Assembly: GCA_002929135.1 (NCBI GenBank)
Contig: PESC01000016.1
Location: 1 to 57,641, forward strand
Origin: Methylomonas sp.
GTDB lineage: Bacteria; Pseudomonadota; Gammaproteobacteria; Methylococcales; Methylomonadaceae
Length of the DNA stretch: 57,641 nt
Reading direction: 5' to 3'
Within the stretch, counting starts at the first letter, position 1. Every line of letters starts with the position of its first letter. The notes below the pieces were generated by a model, which worked only from the letters and a program-made list of their open reading frames with translations, did not search any database and was not told the DNA's origin. Shown one piece after another: positions 20,012-29,354 of this stretch. The position numbers and the translations under genes were made by a program.

Positions 20012-23000
20012 TTATGCCATGGGCAATGTTAGCCGCATCGTGCAACCCTGGCCGGGCTGGGTATCGACCTCGATGTCGCCGCCGACATCCTGAATCAAAC
20101 GGCGGGTGACCGACAAGCCCAGGCCAGTACCCTGACCGGGCGGCTTGGTGGTGAAGAAGGGATCGAAAATGCGTTTGAGGGTGTCGTCGTTGATGCCGGC
20201 GCCGTTGTCGGCCACCGACAATATCAGGCCTTGGCCGTTCGTTTCTGCCGTGAGGGTAATGATGGGTTCCGGTTGATCGCGCAGTGCGTCACGGGCATTG
20301 ATCAGCAGATTGATGAGTATCTGTTGCAGGCTTTCGGCGCTACAGCCTGCGTCCGGCAAATCGGTAGCGATGTGCTTGACGATGCTGATCTGAGCTTTGC
20401 GCAGTTCGCCCGCCAGCAACAACAGGGTTTGCTCAACGACCTCGGCGGGTGTGCAGACGCCACCGACCACCGTGCGATGGCGAACGAATACCAGCATGTT
20501 GGCCACGATTTTCTTGATGCGATGAATCTGTTGCAAGGCCTGGCCCAGAACCTCGCGCGACTGTCTCCCCGAGTCGGAATGGTTGTCGCAACGCTCCGCT
20601 GCGAATTCGACGAAGTTCATCACCCCCATCAGCGGGTTGTTGATCTCGTGGGCCACACCGCCAACCAGCGTGCCGAGCGCCGACAGTTTCTCGATTTGTA
20701 GCATGCGTTCCTGATTGTCCTGTAACTGCTGGTAAGCAATGCGGGTTTGCTCCAGCAGGCGGGCGTTTTCCAGTGAAATGGCGGCCTGGGCGGTGAGCAG
20801 TTCGGTCATGTCGATTTTTTCTGGCGTGAACACACCTTCGGTCAGGCGGTTTTCCAGATAAAGCAGCCCGATCATTTCCGATTGTTTGATAACCGGCAGG
20901 CATAGCACCGAGCGCAAGCCCTGGGTTTTTACTTCCGGGGCATTCTGAAAGTCGCCGTCATGGGCGGCATCACGCAACACCACTTTCTTCTGGGTATGCT
21001 GCGCATAGTTGACGATGGCCTGGCATAACGTACTTTCGCCGCCGACATTGGCATGGCCTGCGTGACGCTCGCTGACTATGTTCAATACGTCGCCTTGTTT
21101 CATCAGCAGATAACCGTTTTGTGCGCCCGAGCTTTCCAGCACCACCGCCATGATTTTCTGCATTAGTTGCCGCAAATCGATTTCTGCCGCCAGGGCCAAC
21201 GCCGATTTCATCAGGTAATCAATGTCGAGATTGGGCAGGGTGGTGATTTGCGGTTTTTCCTTGGCCACCCGCGCCCCGGTCTTGCGGTTGATGTAGGGAT
21301 GGCGATCCTGCAAACGTCGGCCCTTGAGGTCGGCACGGCACAGCCGGTAATGTCGGCGGGCCTCGTCGTAATACGGCTCGGCATCACCGAAGCCGTGGTC
21401 GGCCACCAGATCGGCGAGCAGTTCGTAGATGTGGCCGCTGAGCAGGCCATAGTTTTGCATCAACGCCGCTTCCAGCGCATCGAGATACAAATTGCGGGCG
21501 TCGCGGTAGTGGCCATCGTAGCGGGCGCATTCAGCGTCGATCAAACGGATGAAAGGCGTCAGCAGCGGCCCGAGTCCGGCCCACGTCCGCAAGGGCAGCA
21601 GCATGGCCTCAAGGTCGGCTTCGGCTGCGATGCTGCCGTGGCCATGCGCGTTCGCCCCAGGCAGCCGCAGGCGATTGAGAATGGTGAAGGCGTACCACAG
21701 CCGTTTCAGCACGTTGTCGGTTAGGCCGTGCAAATGCAATGCCACGGACTGCAAAGCTTGGTCGGCGGTCTGGTATTCGCCGAGGTAATACAGCGCGAAG
21801 CCTTTCAAGGCGTAATAACTGCCGGTCGAGGCGACATGGTCGTCGTTCGACCAGCGAGCCAGCGTTGCTGTCATGTCGATGCTGTATTTGCCGGGCTTGA
21901 AGGTGTTGATCCAGCCTGCCATGACCGCTTCGGCCAAACCGACCGAAAACGACAACTGATTCTTGCGCGAAAAGTTCAGGCATTCGTCGGCGGCGTCTTC
22001 AACCAGCCGCAGATTGTGGCCTTGCGCGATCAGGTTCCACATCAGCGGGCCATAAGACAGACCGGCGTTGTACAGGTCACCGCAATTCTTGCCGCACTGG
22101 ATGGCTTTGTGGGCGTAATCGGCAATGTCGGCCGGGTGGCTACGGCTGTGCATATTGCACCAGACGATGCCGTTCATGCCCCGGGTAGCGCCAAAGGTGT
22201 CGGGGTAGCGGGCGCACAGCTCGTGTGCCAGGTCTTGATAACGGAATGCCTGCTCGAAGTGGCCTTGTTCGCCCAGGTTCAAGCCCATAATCGAGAAGGA
22301 GTAGATCACCGATTCGTCCATGCCGCCATCCAGGCAATGCAGTGTCGATTGCGCGGCGGACAAGTACAGTTGCGCCACCCGGCCACACATGTAGAGGTCG
22401 GGAATCAGTTCGCTGTAGAACGCCAGTTCGATCTTACTCTTGCGCTCTTCGGTGAACGGCATGTGCAAAATGGCGTGCCAGACATCGCTGCGTTGGTCTA
22501 TGACCGTCATCAAGTTTTGCAGGCGTTGCCGGGCGACTTCGGCATCGTCGGGAATGGCTTTGTCGAAATAGGCCAGGCCGCGATTGGCGGTAGCAATGGC
22601 TTGGTTAAAATTGCCGAACGACGATAGCGAGGTGGTCTGGTCGGCCAAGGCTTCAGCCTTATCGAGATCGTTGGCGGCGTGTTGCAGCAATTGCTCCAGC
22701 AAGGCTTCCGACTGCTCGTAACGGCCACACATCAGGTTGGTTTTCGCCAGTTTTTGGTAGATGCGGAAGGACAGTTCGTAGCTGTGCTGCCAACTGCCGT
22801 CGGGCAGGTAGGCATGGGCTTTCTGGAAAAAATCGTTGGCGGCATCACTGGCTAGCGCATCCAGCGCCTTGTTGCCAGCATGGAAATTGATTTGCGCCAG
22901 ACAGTAGGCGGTGGTGGTGGCCAACGTGGTCGGGGCGCCGAGATTCAAATGGGCGACGATCGAAAACAGGTCGTCGAGATCGTCGATCTGGCCAATGTCG

Positions 23001-25141
23001 CCTGCCGCCGCCAGCAGTTTTTCGCCGATGCGCCAGTGCATGGCGGTGCGCAGGTCGGGTGCAATCTGCTTCAGCACGGCTTCCTGTACGCGATCGTGGA
23101 CAAATTGCAGTTCGTTCTTGTTTTCCAGCAACAAGCCCAGGCTGAGCACCGGCTTGAGCTGTTCGAACAATTGCTCGATGCGTAAACCCAGAATCAGGCC
23201 CAGCCGTTCACTGCCGAACTGATTGCCCAGGCAGGCGCAGTGATCCAGTACCGTCAGTGTCGATGTCGGCAGCTTGCGGACTTTGGCGCTGAACAGATCC
23301 ACCACGCTGCTTGGCATCCGGGCGTTGCGGATGCGCTGCATGTCCCAGTGCCAGTGGCCGTCGCCGTCTTTGCCGAGCAAGCCTTCGGTGTGCAGCCAGG
23401 CCAGGCTTTCGCTGATGAACAGCGGGTTGCCTTCGGTCAGTTGAGCGATGAAGTAAGCCAGCCGCCGCGTCGTCGCCATGGGTGAGTCGAGAATGTAGGC
23501 CACCATTTCGTGACTATCGTCTTCGCTCAGGGCGCCGAGTTGCAGCGTGGTCATCGTTACGCCGCTATCGTCCAGTCGTTTCAGCAGTTTAACCAGAGGG
23601 TGGGCGCTGTCGACCTCGTTGTGGCGATAGGCGCCGATCAGCAACAGGTAAGGGTGCTCGTCCGGCATGCGCAGCAGGTTGTTCAGCACATCGAAGGTGG
23701 CGGTGTCACACCATTGCAGATCGTCGATGAACAACACCAGTGGGTTGTCTGCGCTGGCAAGGCAGGCTAGAAAGCGGCTGAACAGGTTGTTGAAGCGGTT
23801 GCGGGCTTCCACCGGTGGCAGGTGGGGCGGTTCTGGCTGTTGGTCGATGATGAATTCCAGTTCCGGCACCACATCGGTGATGACGCCGCCCAGGGAGCCG
23901 ACGGCAGCAAGAATTCGGCTGCGCCAGTGCTGGAGCTGCTGGTCGCTTTCGCTGAGCAAGGTGCGAACCAGGGTTCTGAGCGCCTGGATCAGCGAGCTGT
24001 AGGGAATGTTCTTCTGGTACTGGTCGAATTTACCGGCGGTGAAATAGCCGCGATGCCTGACCAAGGGTGCCTGTAATTCCTGAATCAGCCGGGTTTTGCC
24101 GATGCCGGAAAAGCCAGCAATGAACAGGGCGCGAAATTCGCCGCGCATGACAGCGTCGTACTCGTGCTGAATCCGCTGGATTTCGCTCTGGCGGCCCACC
24201 ATTTTCGAAATGAATACCACCCGACGGTTGCGGTCGTGCTGACCCAGGGCGAATGCCGGGATTTTGCCGGTGGCGTACCAGGTTTTCTGGCAATGCAGCA
24301 AATCGGCATTGAGGCCTGCCGCGCTTTGATAGCGTTTTTCCGGTTGTTTTTGTAGCAGTTGCGCGACGATGCTGGCGACCGTGGCCGGTACTTTGGGGTT
24401 GAGTTGGTTTACCTTGGCGGCTTCGGCTGCCAGATGCGCGTGTATCAGTTCCAGCGGGTCTTCGGCAAAAAACGGTAATCGACCGGTCAGCAGCTCGAAA
24501 AACACCACGCCCAGTGAATACAGATCGGCGGTCAGATCGACGCGGTAGTTGATGCGGCCGGTTTGCTCGGGCGAGGTGTAGGCCAGGGTGTGACGGACGA
24601 ATTCTGGATCGTAGATGAAGTGACTGACGTTGCGGATGTCGAGCGGGGTGATGAAATCGGTCAGCCTGATGTTGAGATTGCCTTCCTGGATCAGGATGTT
24701 GTGCGGCTTGATACCACCATGCAGGATGCCCGCGTCATGCACGACTTGCAGAATGTCGGCCAGATTGCAGGCGATGCTGAAGAAATGCCGCAGGTTGACC
24801 TCGGGGTGGCGCTGCCGCCAGATGTCGAGCGGTATGCCCCTGAACCAGGGCTGGATGATGAACTGGCCATCGTCATTGGTCTCCAGCGCCAGCGGTGTGC
24901 AGGCACGAGGGTCATGCAACACCTTGAGGCGCTCGATTTTCTGTTTGAGGTAGCGGGATTGATCGCGCCAGTGGTTCAGTGGTTTCAGGTACTTGATGAC
25001 CAGCGGATATTCCGGCACATGCTTGTGGTAGCCCCGGTAAATGATCGCCTGCAAGCTTTCGCCCAGTCGCTCGGTGAATTGATATTGCTCCAGTGCCGGG
25101 AGTTTGGCGGGGTTGGGCATAGGGCTGGCGTGACTGTTCAA
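20012..25141 (-). CDS. Giant hybrid sensor: kinase-like domain, AAA ATPase, GAF and histidine kinase
   Basis: A 1709-residue signalling protein. Residues about 20-280 resemble a Ser/Thr protein kinase (VIKYLKP Lys; YTSPEQTGR in place of APE). Residues about 310-600 form an AAA_16 ATPase (Walker A GFSGIGKT near 346; LFIDDLQWCD). A long helical TPR-like region follows, then a GAF domain (about 1320-1450), HisKA with GGVAHEINNPL near 1500, and HATPase with DNGAGI and GQGTGLGLSV. Relatives are annotated as trifunctional kinase/ATP-binding/histidine kinase proteins. The kinase catalytic HRD is HGG here (141-143) and DFG is DFI, so this domain may be inactive. No response regulator lies nearby. Confidence 0.9.
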   Translation of the reverse strand: MNSHASPMPNPAKLPALEQYQFTERLGESLQAIIYRGYHKHVPEYPLVIKYLKPLNHWRDQSRYLKQKIERLKVLHDPRACTPLALETNDDGQFIIQPWFRGIPLDIWRQRHPEVNLRHFFSIACNLADILQVVHDAGILHGGIKPHNILIQEGNLNIRLTDFITPLDIRNVSHFIYDPEFVRHTLAYTSPEQTGRINYRVDLTADLYSLGVVFFELLTGRLPFFAEDPLELIHAHLAAEAAKVNQLNPKVPATVASIVAQLLQKQPEKRYQSAAGLNADLLHCQKTWYATGKIPAFALGQHDRNRRVVFISKMVGRQSEIQRIQHEYDAVMRGEFRALFIAGFSGIGKTRLIQELQAPLVRHRGYFTAGKFDQYQKNIPYSSLIQALRTLVRTLLSESDQQLQHWRSRILAAVGSLGGVITDVVPELEFIIDQQPEPPHLPPVEARNRFNNLFSRFLACLASADNPLVLFIDDLQWCDTATFDVLNNLLRMPDEHPYLLLIGAYRHNEVDSAHPLVKLLKRLDDSGVTMTTLQLGALSEDDSHEMVAYILDSPMATTRRLAYFIAQLTEGNPLFISESLAWLHTEGLLGKDGDGHWHWDMQRIRNARMPSSVVDLFSAKVRKLPTSTLTVLDHCACLGNQFGSERLGLILGLRIEQLFEQLKPVLSLGLLLENKNELQFVHDRVQEAVLKQIAPDLRTAMHWRIGEKLLAAAGDIGQIDDLDDLFSIVAHLNLGAPTTLATTTAYCLAQINFHAGNKALDALASDAANDFFQKAHAYLPDGSWQHSYELSFRIYQKLAKTNLMCGRYEQSEALLEQLLQHAANDLDKAEALADQTTSLSSFGNFNQAIATANRGLAYFDKAIPDDAEVARQRLQNLMTVIDQRSDVWHAILHMPFTEERKSKIELAFYSELIPDLYMCGRVAQLYLSAAQSTLHCLDGGMDESVIYSFSIMGLNLGEQGHFEQAFRYQDLAHELCARYPDTFGATRGMNGIVWCNMHSRSHPADIADYAHKAIQCGKNCGDLYNAGLSYGPLMWNLIAQGHNLRLVEDAADECLNFSRKNQLSFSVGLAEAVMAGWINTFKPGKYSIDMTATLARWSNDDHVASTGSYYALKGFALYYLGEYQTADQALQSVALHLHGLTDNVLKRLWYAFTILNRLRLPGANAHGHGSIAAEADLEAMLLPLRTWAGLGPLLTPFIRLIDAECARYDGHYRDARNLYLDALEAALMQNYGLLSGHIYELLADLVADHGFGDAEPYYDEARRHYRLCRADLKGRRLQDRHPYINRKTGARVAKEKPQITTLPNLDIDYLMKSALALAAEIDLRQLMQKIMAVVLESSGAQNGYLLMKQGDVLNIVSERHAGHANVGGESTLCQAIVNYAQHTQKKVVLRDAAHDGDFQNAPEVKTQGLRSVLCLPVIKQSEMIGLLYLENRLTEGVFTPEKIDMTELLTAQAAISLENARLLEQTRIAYQQLQDNQERMLQIEKLSALGTLVGGVAHEINNPLMGVMNFVEFAAERCDNHSDSGRQSREVLGQALQQIHRIKKIVANMLVFVRHRTVVGGVCTPAEVVEQTLLLLAGELRKAQISIVKHIATDLPDAGCSAESLQQILINLLINARDALRDQPEPIITLTAETNGQGLILSVADNGAGINDDTLKRIFDPFFTTKPPGQGTGLGLSVTRRLIQDVGGDIEVDTQPGQGCTMRLTLPMA

Positions 25142-25173
25142 ACAGGCGGACTGGAAGGTTGTCGAGCTGTTCG

Positions 25174-25380
25174 TCAGCTCAAGGTGTAACCGATTTTGAC
25201 GGTGACCTGCCAGTGCGCAACTTTACCCTGGTCGATATGTCCACGGGTTTCGACCACTTCCAGCCAGCGCAGGGTCTTGATGGTTTCGCCCGCCTTGGCA
25301 ACGGCGTTTTCGATGGCGTTCTGGATGCTGATGCTGGACGAACCGGTGATTTCGATTTTTTGATAAGCGTGTTCGGACAT
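25174..25380 (-). CDS. Dodecin family flavin-binding protein
   Basis: A 68-residue protein from ATG 25380 ([20 protein letters not shown]). The single dodecin domain ([26 protein letters not shown] ... [12 protein letters not shown]) includes the Trp that stacks on flavin. Dodecins form 12-subunit shells that store or buffer FMN or riboflavin. An in-frame extension to 25452 lacks family resemblance. It lies 32 bases upstream of the giant kinase on the same strand, so they might share a transcript; no functional link is known. Confidence 0.92.
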   Translation of the reverse strand: MSEHAYQKIEITGSSSISIQNAIENAVAKAGETIKTLRWLEVVETRGHIDQGKVAHWQVTVKIGYTLS

Positions 25381-25592
25381 GATGGCTGCCTCCGGCGAGT
25401 GATTGAAAAGGTCGAGAATGACGGCGGGAAAGTCTGCACCTGCCGCCAGCAATTGTCCACCGCAAAACGCTCGATCATGACGCGAGCCTTGATGTGCAGC
25501 AAGCCAATGTTTAATCCCGATTTAAGCTCAAATCGGATAGACTCGCCGCCGATGTTTTACCTTTCAAACACGCTATCAAATGGAGTAGCACA

Positions 25593-25988
25593 ATGGGAAA
25601 ATCACCACTCATGAGCTTTGCAACGGTCGCCATGCTGGCCTCTGCCTGCGCCACCCAGACCGGCTGGACACCGACCGTTGATACCTTCAACAGCCCCAAC
25701 GCATTCCGCCTCAGCCAGGACATGGAAGAATGCAGAGCCATCGCCGCTCAAGCCGCCGGTGGCACACTGAGAGAAACTGCAACCGGCGCTGCCGTGGGTG
25801 GTCTCATAGGCGCAGCGGGCGGCGCAGCGATTGGCGCAATAACCGGCAGCCCCGGCACGGGCGCTGCACTGGGCGCCGCAGCCGGCGGCATAGCCGGTGG
25901 CGCCAAGCAAGGCATCGAAAGCGACGATCGCTTCAGAAACGCCTACCGAAGCTGCCTGAGAAATCGCGGGCATAACGTCGTCAACTGA
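25593..25988 (+). CDS. Glycine-zipper surface protein, possible lipoprotein
   Basis: A 131-residue protein. The N-terminal signal ends in LASACATQ; the Cys at about 19 could be lipidated, but Ala rather than Leu at position -3 makes the lipobox atypical. Residues about 62-107 are a classic glycine zipper (GAAVGGLIGAAGGAAIGAIT, repeated as GAALGAAAGGIAGGAKQG), which forms membrane-associated helical hairpins. The C-terminus (DRFRNAYRSCLRNRGHNVV) is a conserved YMGG/glycine-zipper family ending. An envelope location is likely; the role is unknown. Confidence 0.75.
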   Translation: MGKSPLMSFATVAMLASACATQTGWTPTVDTFNSPNAFRLSQDMEECRAIAAQAAGGTLRETATGAAVGGLIGAAGGAAIGAITGSPGTGAALGAAAGGIAGGAKQGIESDDRFRNAYRSCLRNRGHNVVN

Positions 25989-26013
25989 AATCCACTCGAT
26001 ACGTGATAAAGCA

Positions 26014-26263
26014 CTCTCGTTGCCACGCGCAGCAAAGGAATGCGTAAGCGCCTCCCTCGCTGTGGCTCCTATTCTCGGACAGCCTCCTAGAGTGTGGCAA
26101 CGAGAGAAGCCAACTGGACGCTGAATAGTTACGGCTTGTTCTGGTTCCCACGGTCTCCGTGGGAACCCACCTGTCTGCCGAGGCACAGGCAGATGCCGTG
26201 CGAAGGTAAAGCCTGTGCCCTGGCACTGGGTATGCATTCCCACGCGGAGCGTAGGAACGAGGG
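26014..26263. repeat. Nest of inverted repeats between the glycine-zipper and LeuA-like genes
   Basis: The 396-bp gap holds five structures: a 13-bp inverted repeat CTCTCGTTGCCAC (26014-26026) / its complement (26094-26106); an IS66-like end CGCTGAATAGTTAC (26119-26132); GGTTCCCACGG (26143-26153) / CCGTGGGAACC (26157-26167); GGCACAGGC (26182-26190) / GCCTGTGCC (26211-26219); and a reversed copy of the CGTTCCCACGC REP family (26234-26262). No gene is present. Confidence 0.75.
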
Positions 26264-26384
26264 TGCACCCAGGCGCAGCTTTATCTGCCTGCCGACAACC
26301 GCCTTTTGCCGAAGGACAATTTCCGGCCCGGCATAGTAGAATCGCGGCCCTGTTCACGCTTTGGCCGACGCTGAAAACCACGCA

Positions 26385-27971
26385 ATGACCCTGCCTTCCG
26401 ACTTCCGCACCCGACACATTCAACTCATGGACACCACGCTGCGCGATGGTGAACAAACCCAGGGCGTTGCGTTCACGCCGATGGAAAAAGTCAGCATCGC
26501 CAAGGCCTTGTTGCAGTGTTTGCGTGTCGACCGCATCGAAGTGGCCTCGGCGCGGGTTTCCGAAGGCGAAAAAGACGCCGTCACCCGCATCAATCAGTGG
26601 GCCAGACAGGAAGGGTTTGCCGACCGCGTCGAGGTGCTGGGTTTCGTCGATCACACCCGCAGTGTCGACTGGATCAAGGCCACCGGCGGGCAGGTCATCA
26701 ATCTGCTGGCCAAAGGCAGCGAAAAGCACTGCCGCGAGCAGCTCGGCAAAACCCTGGAACAACATTGCGCCGATGTGAAACAAACCATCGCCTATGCCCA
26801 TGAACAAGGGCTGAAGATCAACCTGTATCTGGAAGACTGGTCCAACGGCTACCAGGACAGCCGCGATTATGTTTTCGGCCTGATGCAACACTTGCAGGAC
26901 AGCCCGATCGGCCATTTCATGCTGCCCGACACACTGGGCGTGATGGCACCGGACGAGGTATACGCCAGCCTAGCCGACATGTGCCAGCGCTATCCGCAGT
27001 TGCACTTTGATTTCCACCCGCACAACGATTACGGCCTGGCAACGGCCAACGTCATGGCGGCGGTTCGTGCCGGTGTGTCGTCGATACACTGCACCATCAA
27101 CTGCCTGGGCGAGCGCGCCGGTAATGCCTCGCTGGCGGAAGTGGCCGTGGTGTTGCGCGACAAAATGGGCATGGCGCTGGCCATCGACGAAAGCCATCTG
27201 ACCCAGATCAGCGACATGGTGGAAAACTTTTCCGGCAAGCGCGTGGCCGCCAATGCGCCCATCGTCGGTGCCGACGTTTTCACCCAAACCGCCGGCATCC
27301 ACGCCGACGGCGACCACAAAGCTGGCCTGTACAAGACCCGGCTGGGGCCGGAACGCTTTTCGCGCATCCGCCACTACGCCTTGGGCAAGATGAGCGGCAA
27401 GGCTTCGCTGAAAAAGAATCTGGAGCGGCTGGAGCTGGATTTGTCGGAAGATGACCAGAAAAAAGTCCTGGCGCGTATCGTCAGCATAGGCGATGCCAAA
27501 CAGACCATCACCCTCGACGACCTGCCTTTCATCATTGCCGACGTGCTGGAAAGCAAAAACTACCAGCACATCGATCTGCTGGCCTGCTCGATCAGTAGCG
27601 GCCTGGACTTGCAGTCCACCGTCAGCCTGCGGGTCGAAGTCAAGGGCGACAAACACCAGGCCACCGGCGCCGGCAGCGGCGGCTTCGACGCCTTCATCGA
27701 AGCCATGGGCAAGATCATGGCGCATTACGATTACACTCTGCCAACGCTGGCCGATTATGAAATCCGCATCCCCAAGGGTGGCCACACCGACGCCCTGACC
27801 GAGTGCATCATCACCTGGGATTGCAACGGCGAATTGCGCAAGACCCGTGGCGTACACGTCAACCAGGTGTTTTCCGGCATATTGGCAACCATCAAGCTCA
27901 TCAACATGCAGTTGCACGAAATGACCAACAGCCCATCGAGCATGGCTATGCGTCGTTTGTCTGGCCCATGA
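26385..27971 (+). CDS. 2-isopropylmalate/citramalate synthase-like enzyme with LeuA regulatory domain
   Basis: A 528-residue enzyme of the DRE-TIM family. DTTLRDGEQTQG carries the Arg-Asp pair near the N-terminus, HPHNDYGLATAN the metal-binding HxH, and NCLGERAGNASL the helical catalytic region. Residues about 400-515 (ISSGLDLQSTVSLRV ... GSGGFDAFIEAM) form the LeuA allosteric domain. It condenses an alpha-keto acid with acetyl-CoA; whether the substrate is ketoisovalerate (LeuA), pyruvate (CimA) or another cannot be settled by reading. It stands 23 kb from leuCD. ATG 26385 (MTLPSDFRTRHIQLMDTTL) gives the better start; the in-frame upstream extension is unconvincing. Confidence 0.82.
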   Translation: MTLPSDFRTRHIQLMDTTLRDGEQTQGVAFTPMEKVSIAKALLQCLRVDRIEVASARVSEGEKDAVTRINQWARQEGFADRVEVLGFVDHTRSVDWIKATGGQVINLLAKGSEKHCREQLGKTLEQHCADVKQTIAYAHEQGLKINLYLEDWSNGYQDSRDYVFGLMQHLQDSPIGHFMLPDTLGVMAPDEVYASLADMCQRYPQLHFDFHPHNDYGLATANVMAAVRAGVSSIHCTINCLGERAGNASLAEVAVVLRDKMGMALAIDESHLTQISDMVENFSGKRVAANAPIVGADVFTQTAGIHADGDHKAGLYKTRLGPERFSRIRHYALGKMSGKASLKKNLERLELDLSEDDQKKVLARIVSIGDAKQTITLDDLPFIIADVLESKNYQHIDLLACSISSGLDLQSTVSLRVEVKGDKHQATGAGSGGFDAFIEAMGKIMAHYDYTLPTLADYEIRIPKGGHTDALTECIITWDCNGELRKTRGVHVNQVFSGILATIKLINMQLHEMTNSPSSMAMRRLSGP

Positions 27972-28044
27972 AAACCGTTTTTCGCTAGCGGACATTCAGG
28001 CCAGGCCGCTTTAAGCAGAATCCCCCCCTTTACGGAGGCTTACC

Positions 28045-29295
28045 ATGTCAACCCAGCATTACCCAGTATTGATTATCGGCGGCGGCGCGGCCGGGGTTTC
28101 AATCGCCAATAACATGCGCCGTGTCAATAAAACGATAGGCATCGCACTGGTCGAGCCGTCGGAAAAGCATTACTACCAACCCGGCTTCACCCTGGTTGGC
28201 GGCGGCGTTTACACCTTAGGGCAAACCCAACGCAATGAGGCCGATTTGCTGCCGTCTTCGGTCAATTGGATTAAAGACTACGCCCAAACCTTCCAGCCCG
28301 ACGGCAATACGGTTACGCTGCGTTCCGGCGAGGTCATTGGCTACGACTATCTGGTGGTATGCCCCGGTTTGCAACTGGATTGGCATAAAGTCGAAGGTTT
28401 GCCGGAAACGCTGGGCAAAAATGGTGTGTGCAGCAATTATTCGCCTGCAAGCGTCGAATACACCTGGGAGTGCATCAACAGTCTGCAATCCGGTACGGCC
28501 TTGTTCACGCAACCGCCCATGCCGATCAAGTGCGCCGGTGCACCACAAAAAATCATGTACCTGGCCGCTGACCGTTTCCGCAAAAAAGCCATTCGGCAGC
28601 AGATTGATATCGAGTTCTGTAACGCCGGCCCCGGCATGTTCGGCGTACCATTTTTTGCCAAGGCCCTAAGCAAGGTCGCGGCGGATTATGGCGTCAAAAC
28701 CCATTTCAACTGCAATTTGGTAGCCATAGACGGGGCGGCCAAAACCGCGACGTTTGTCGTCACCGACGCCGATGGCAACACCCGACACGAGCAAAAAACC
28801 TTCGACATGATTCATGTCACGCCACCGCAAAGCGCGCCAGATTTCATCAAGCAAAGCCCGCTGGCCAATGAGTCCGGTTGGCTGATGGTCAACGACAGGA
28901 CGTTGCAACATCCGCGCTATGCCAATATCTTCGGCCTGGGCGACGTTACCACCACGCCAAACGCGAAAACGGCGGCGGCGGTGCGCAAGCAAGTGCCGGT
29001 GGTGGTCGATAACATTTTCAATTTGATAGACGGCAAGGCCTTGCTCGAAGGCTATGACGGTTATGGTTCCTGCCCGTTGACGACTTCGCTGGGCAAGGTG
29101 ATGCTGGCCGAATTTTCCTACGGCGGCAAGGTCACGCCGTCGTTTCCCTGGCTGGATCCGCGCACTTGTCGAAGGATTTGGTGGTGGGGCAAAATCTGCG
29201 GTTTCCCGTGGCTGTATTGGCAGCTGATGCTGAAAGGCTATCGCATCGATATTCCGCATTTGGAGTCTTACGCCAAGCGCTATTTAAGCCGGTAG
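28045..29295 (+). CDS. Sulfide:quinone oxidoreductase-like flavoprotein
   Basis: A 416-residue FAD-dependent oxidoreductase. The N-terminal dinucleotide fold is VLIIGGGAAGVSIANNM. QPGFTLVGGGVY, TQPPMPIKCAGAPQKIMYLAAD (with one of the redox cysteines) and the late GLGDVTTTPNAKTAAAVRKQ match the SQR family. A C-terminal amphipathic stretch (CGFPWLYWQLMLKGYRID) could sit on the membrane. SQR passes electrons from sulfide to quinone, forming sulfur or polysulfide. GGAGG precedes ATG 28045. Flavocytochrome c-like or sulfide-detoxifying relatives cannot be excluded. Confidence 0.85.
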   Translation: MSTQHYPVLIIGGGAAGVSIANNMRRVNKTIGIALVEPSEKHYYQPGFTLVGGGVYTLGQTQRNEADLLPSSVNWIKDYAQTFQPDGNTVTLRSGEVIGYDYLVVCPGLQLDWHKVEGLPETLGKNGVCSNYSPASVEYTWECINSLQSGTALFTQPPMPIKCAGAPQKIMYLAADRFRKKAIRQQIDIEFCNAGPGMFGVPFFAKALSKVAADYGVKTHFNCNLVAIDGAAKTATFVVTDADGNTRHEQKTFDMIHVTPPQSAPDFIKQSPLANESGWLMVNDRTLQHPRYANIFGLGDVTTTPNAKTAAAVRKQVPVVVDNIFNLIDGKALLEGYDGYGSCPLTTSLGKVMLAEFSYGGKVTPSFPWLDPRTCRRIWWWGKICGFPWLYWQLMLKGYRIDIPHLESYAKRYLSR

Positions 29296-29354
29296 GCTGC
29301 GCGTGAGACATCAAGCACCCGCCCTGCCGCCCATCCGCCAAATTTCGCCACCTC

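Noticed and set aside
19711-20109. Open frame between the cold-shock gene and the giant kinase
   Set aside because: Arg/Pro/Ser-rich, no family resemblance, and its 3' part is antisense to the kinase gene.
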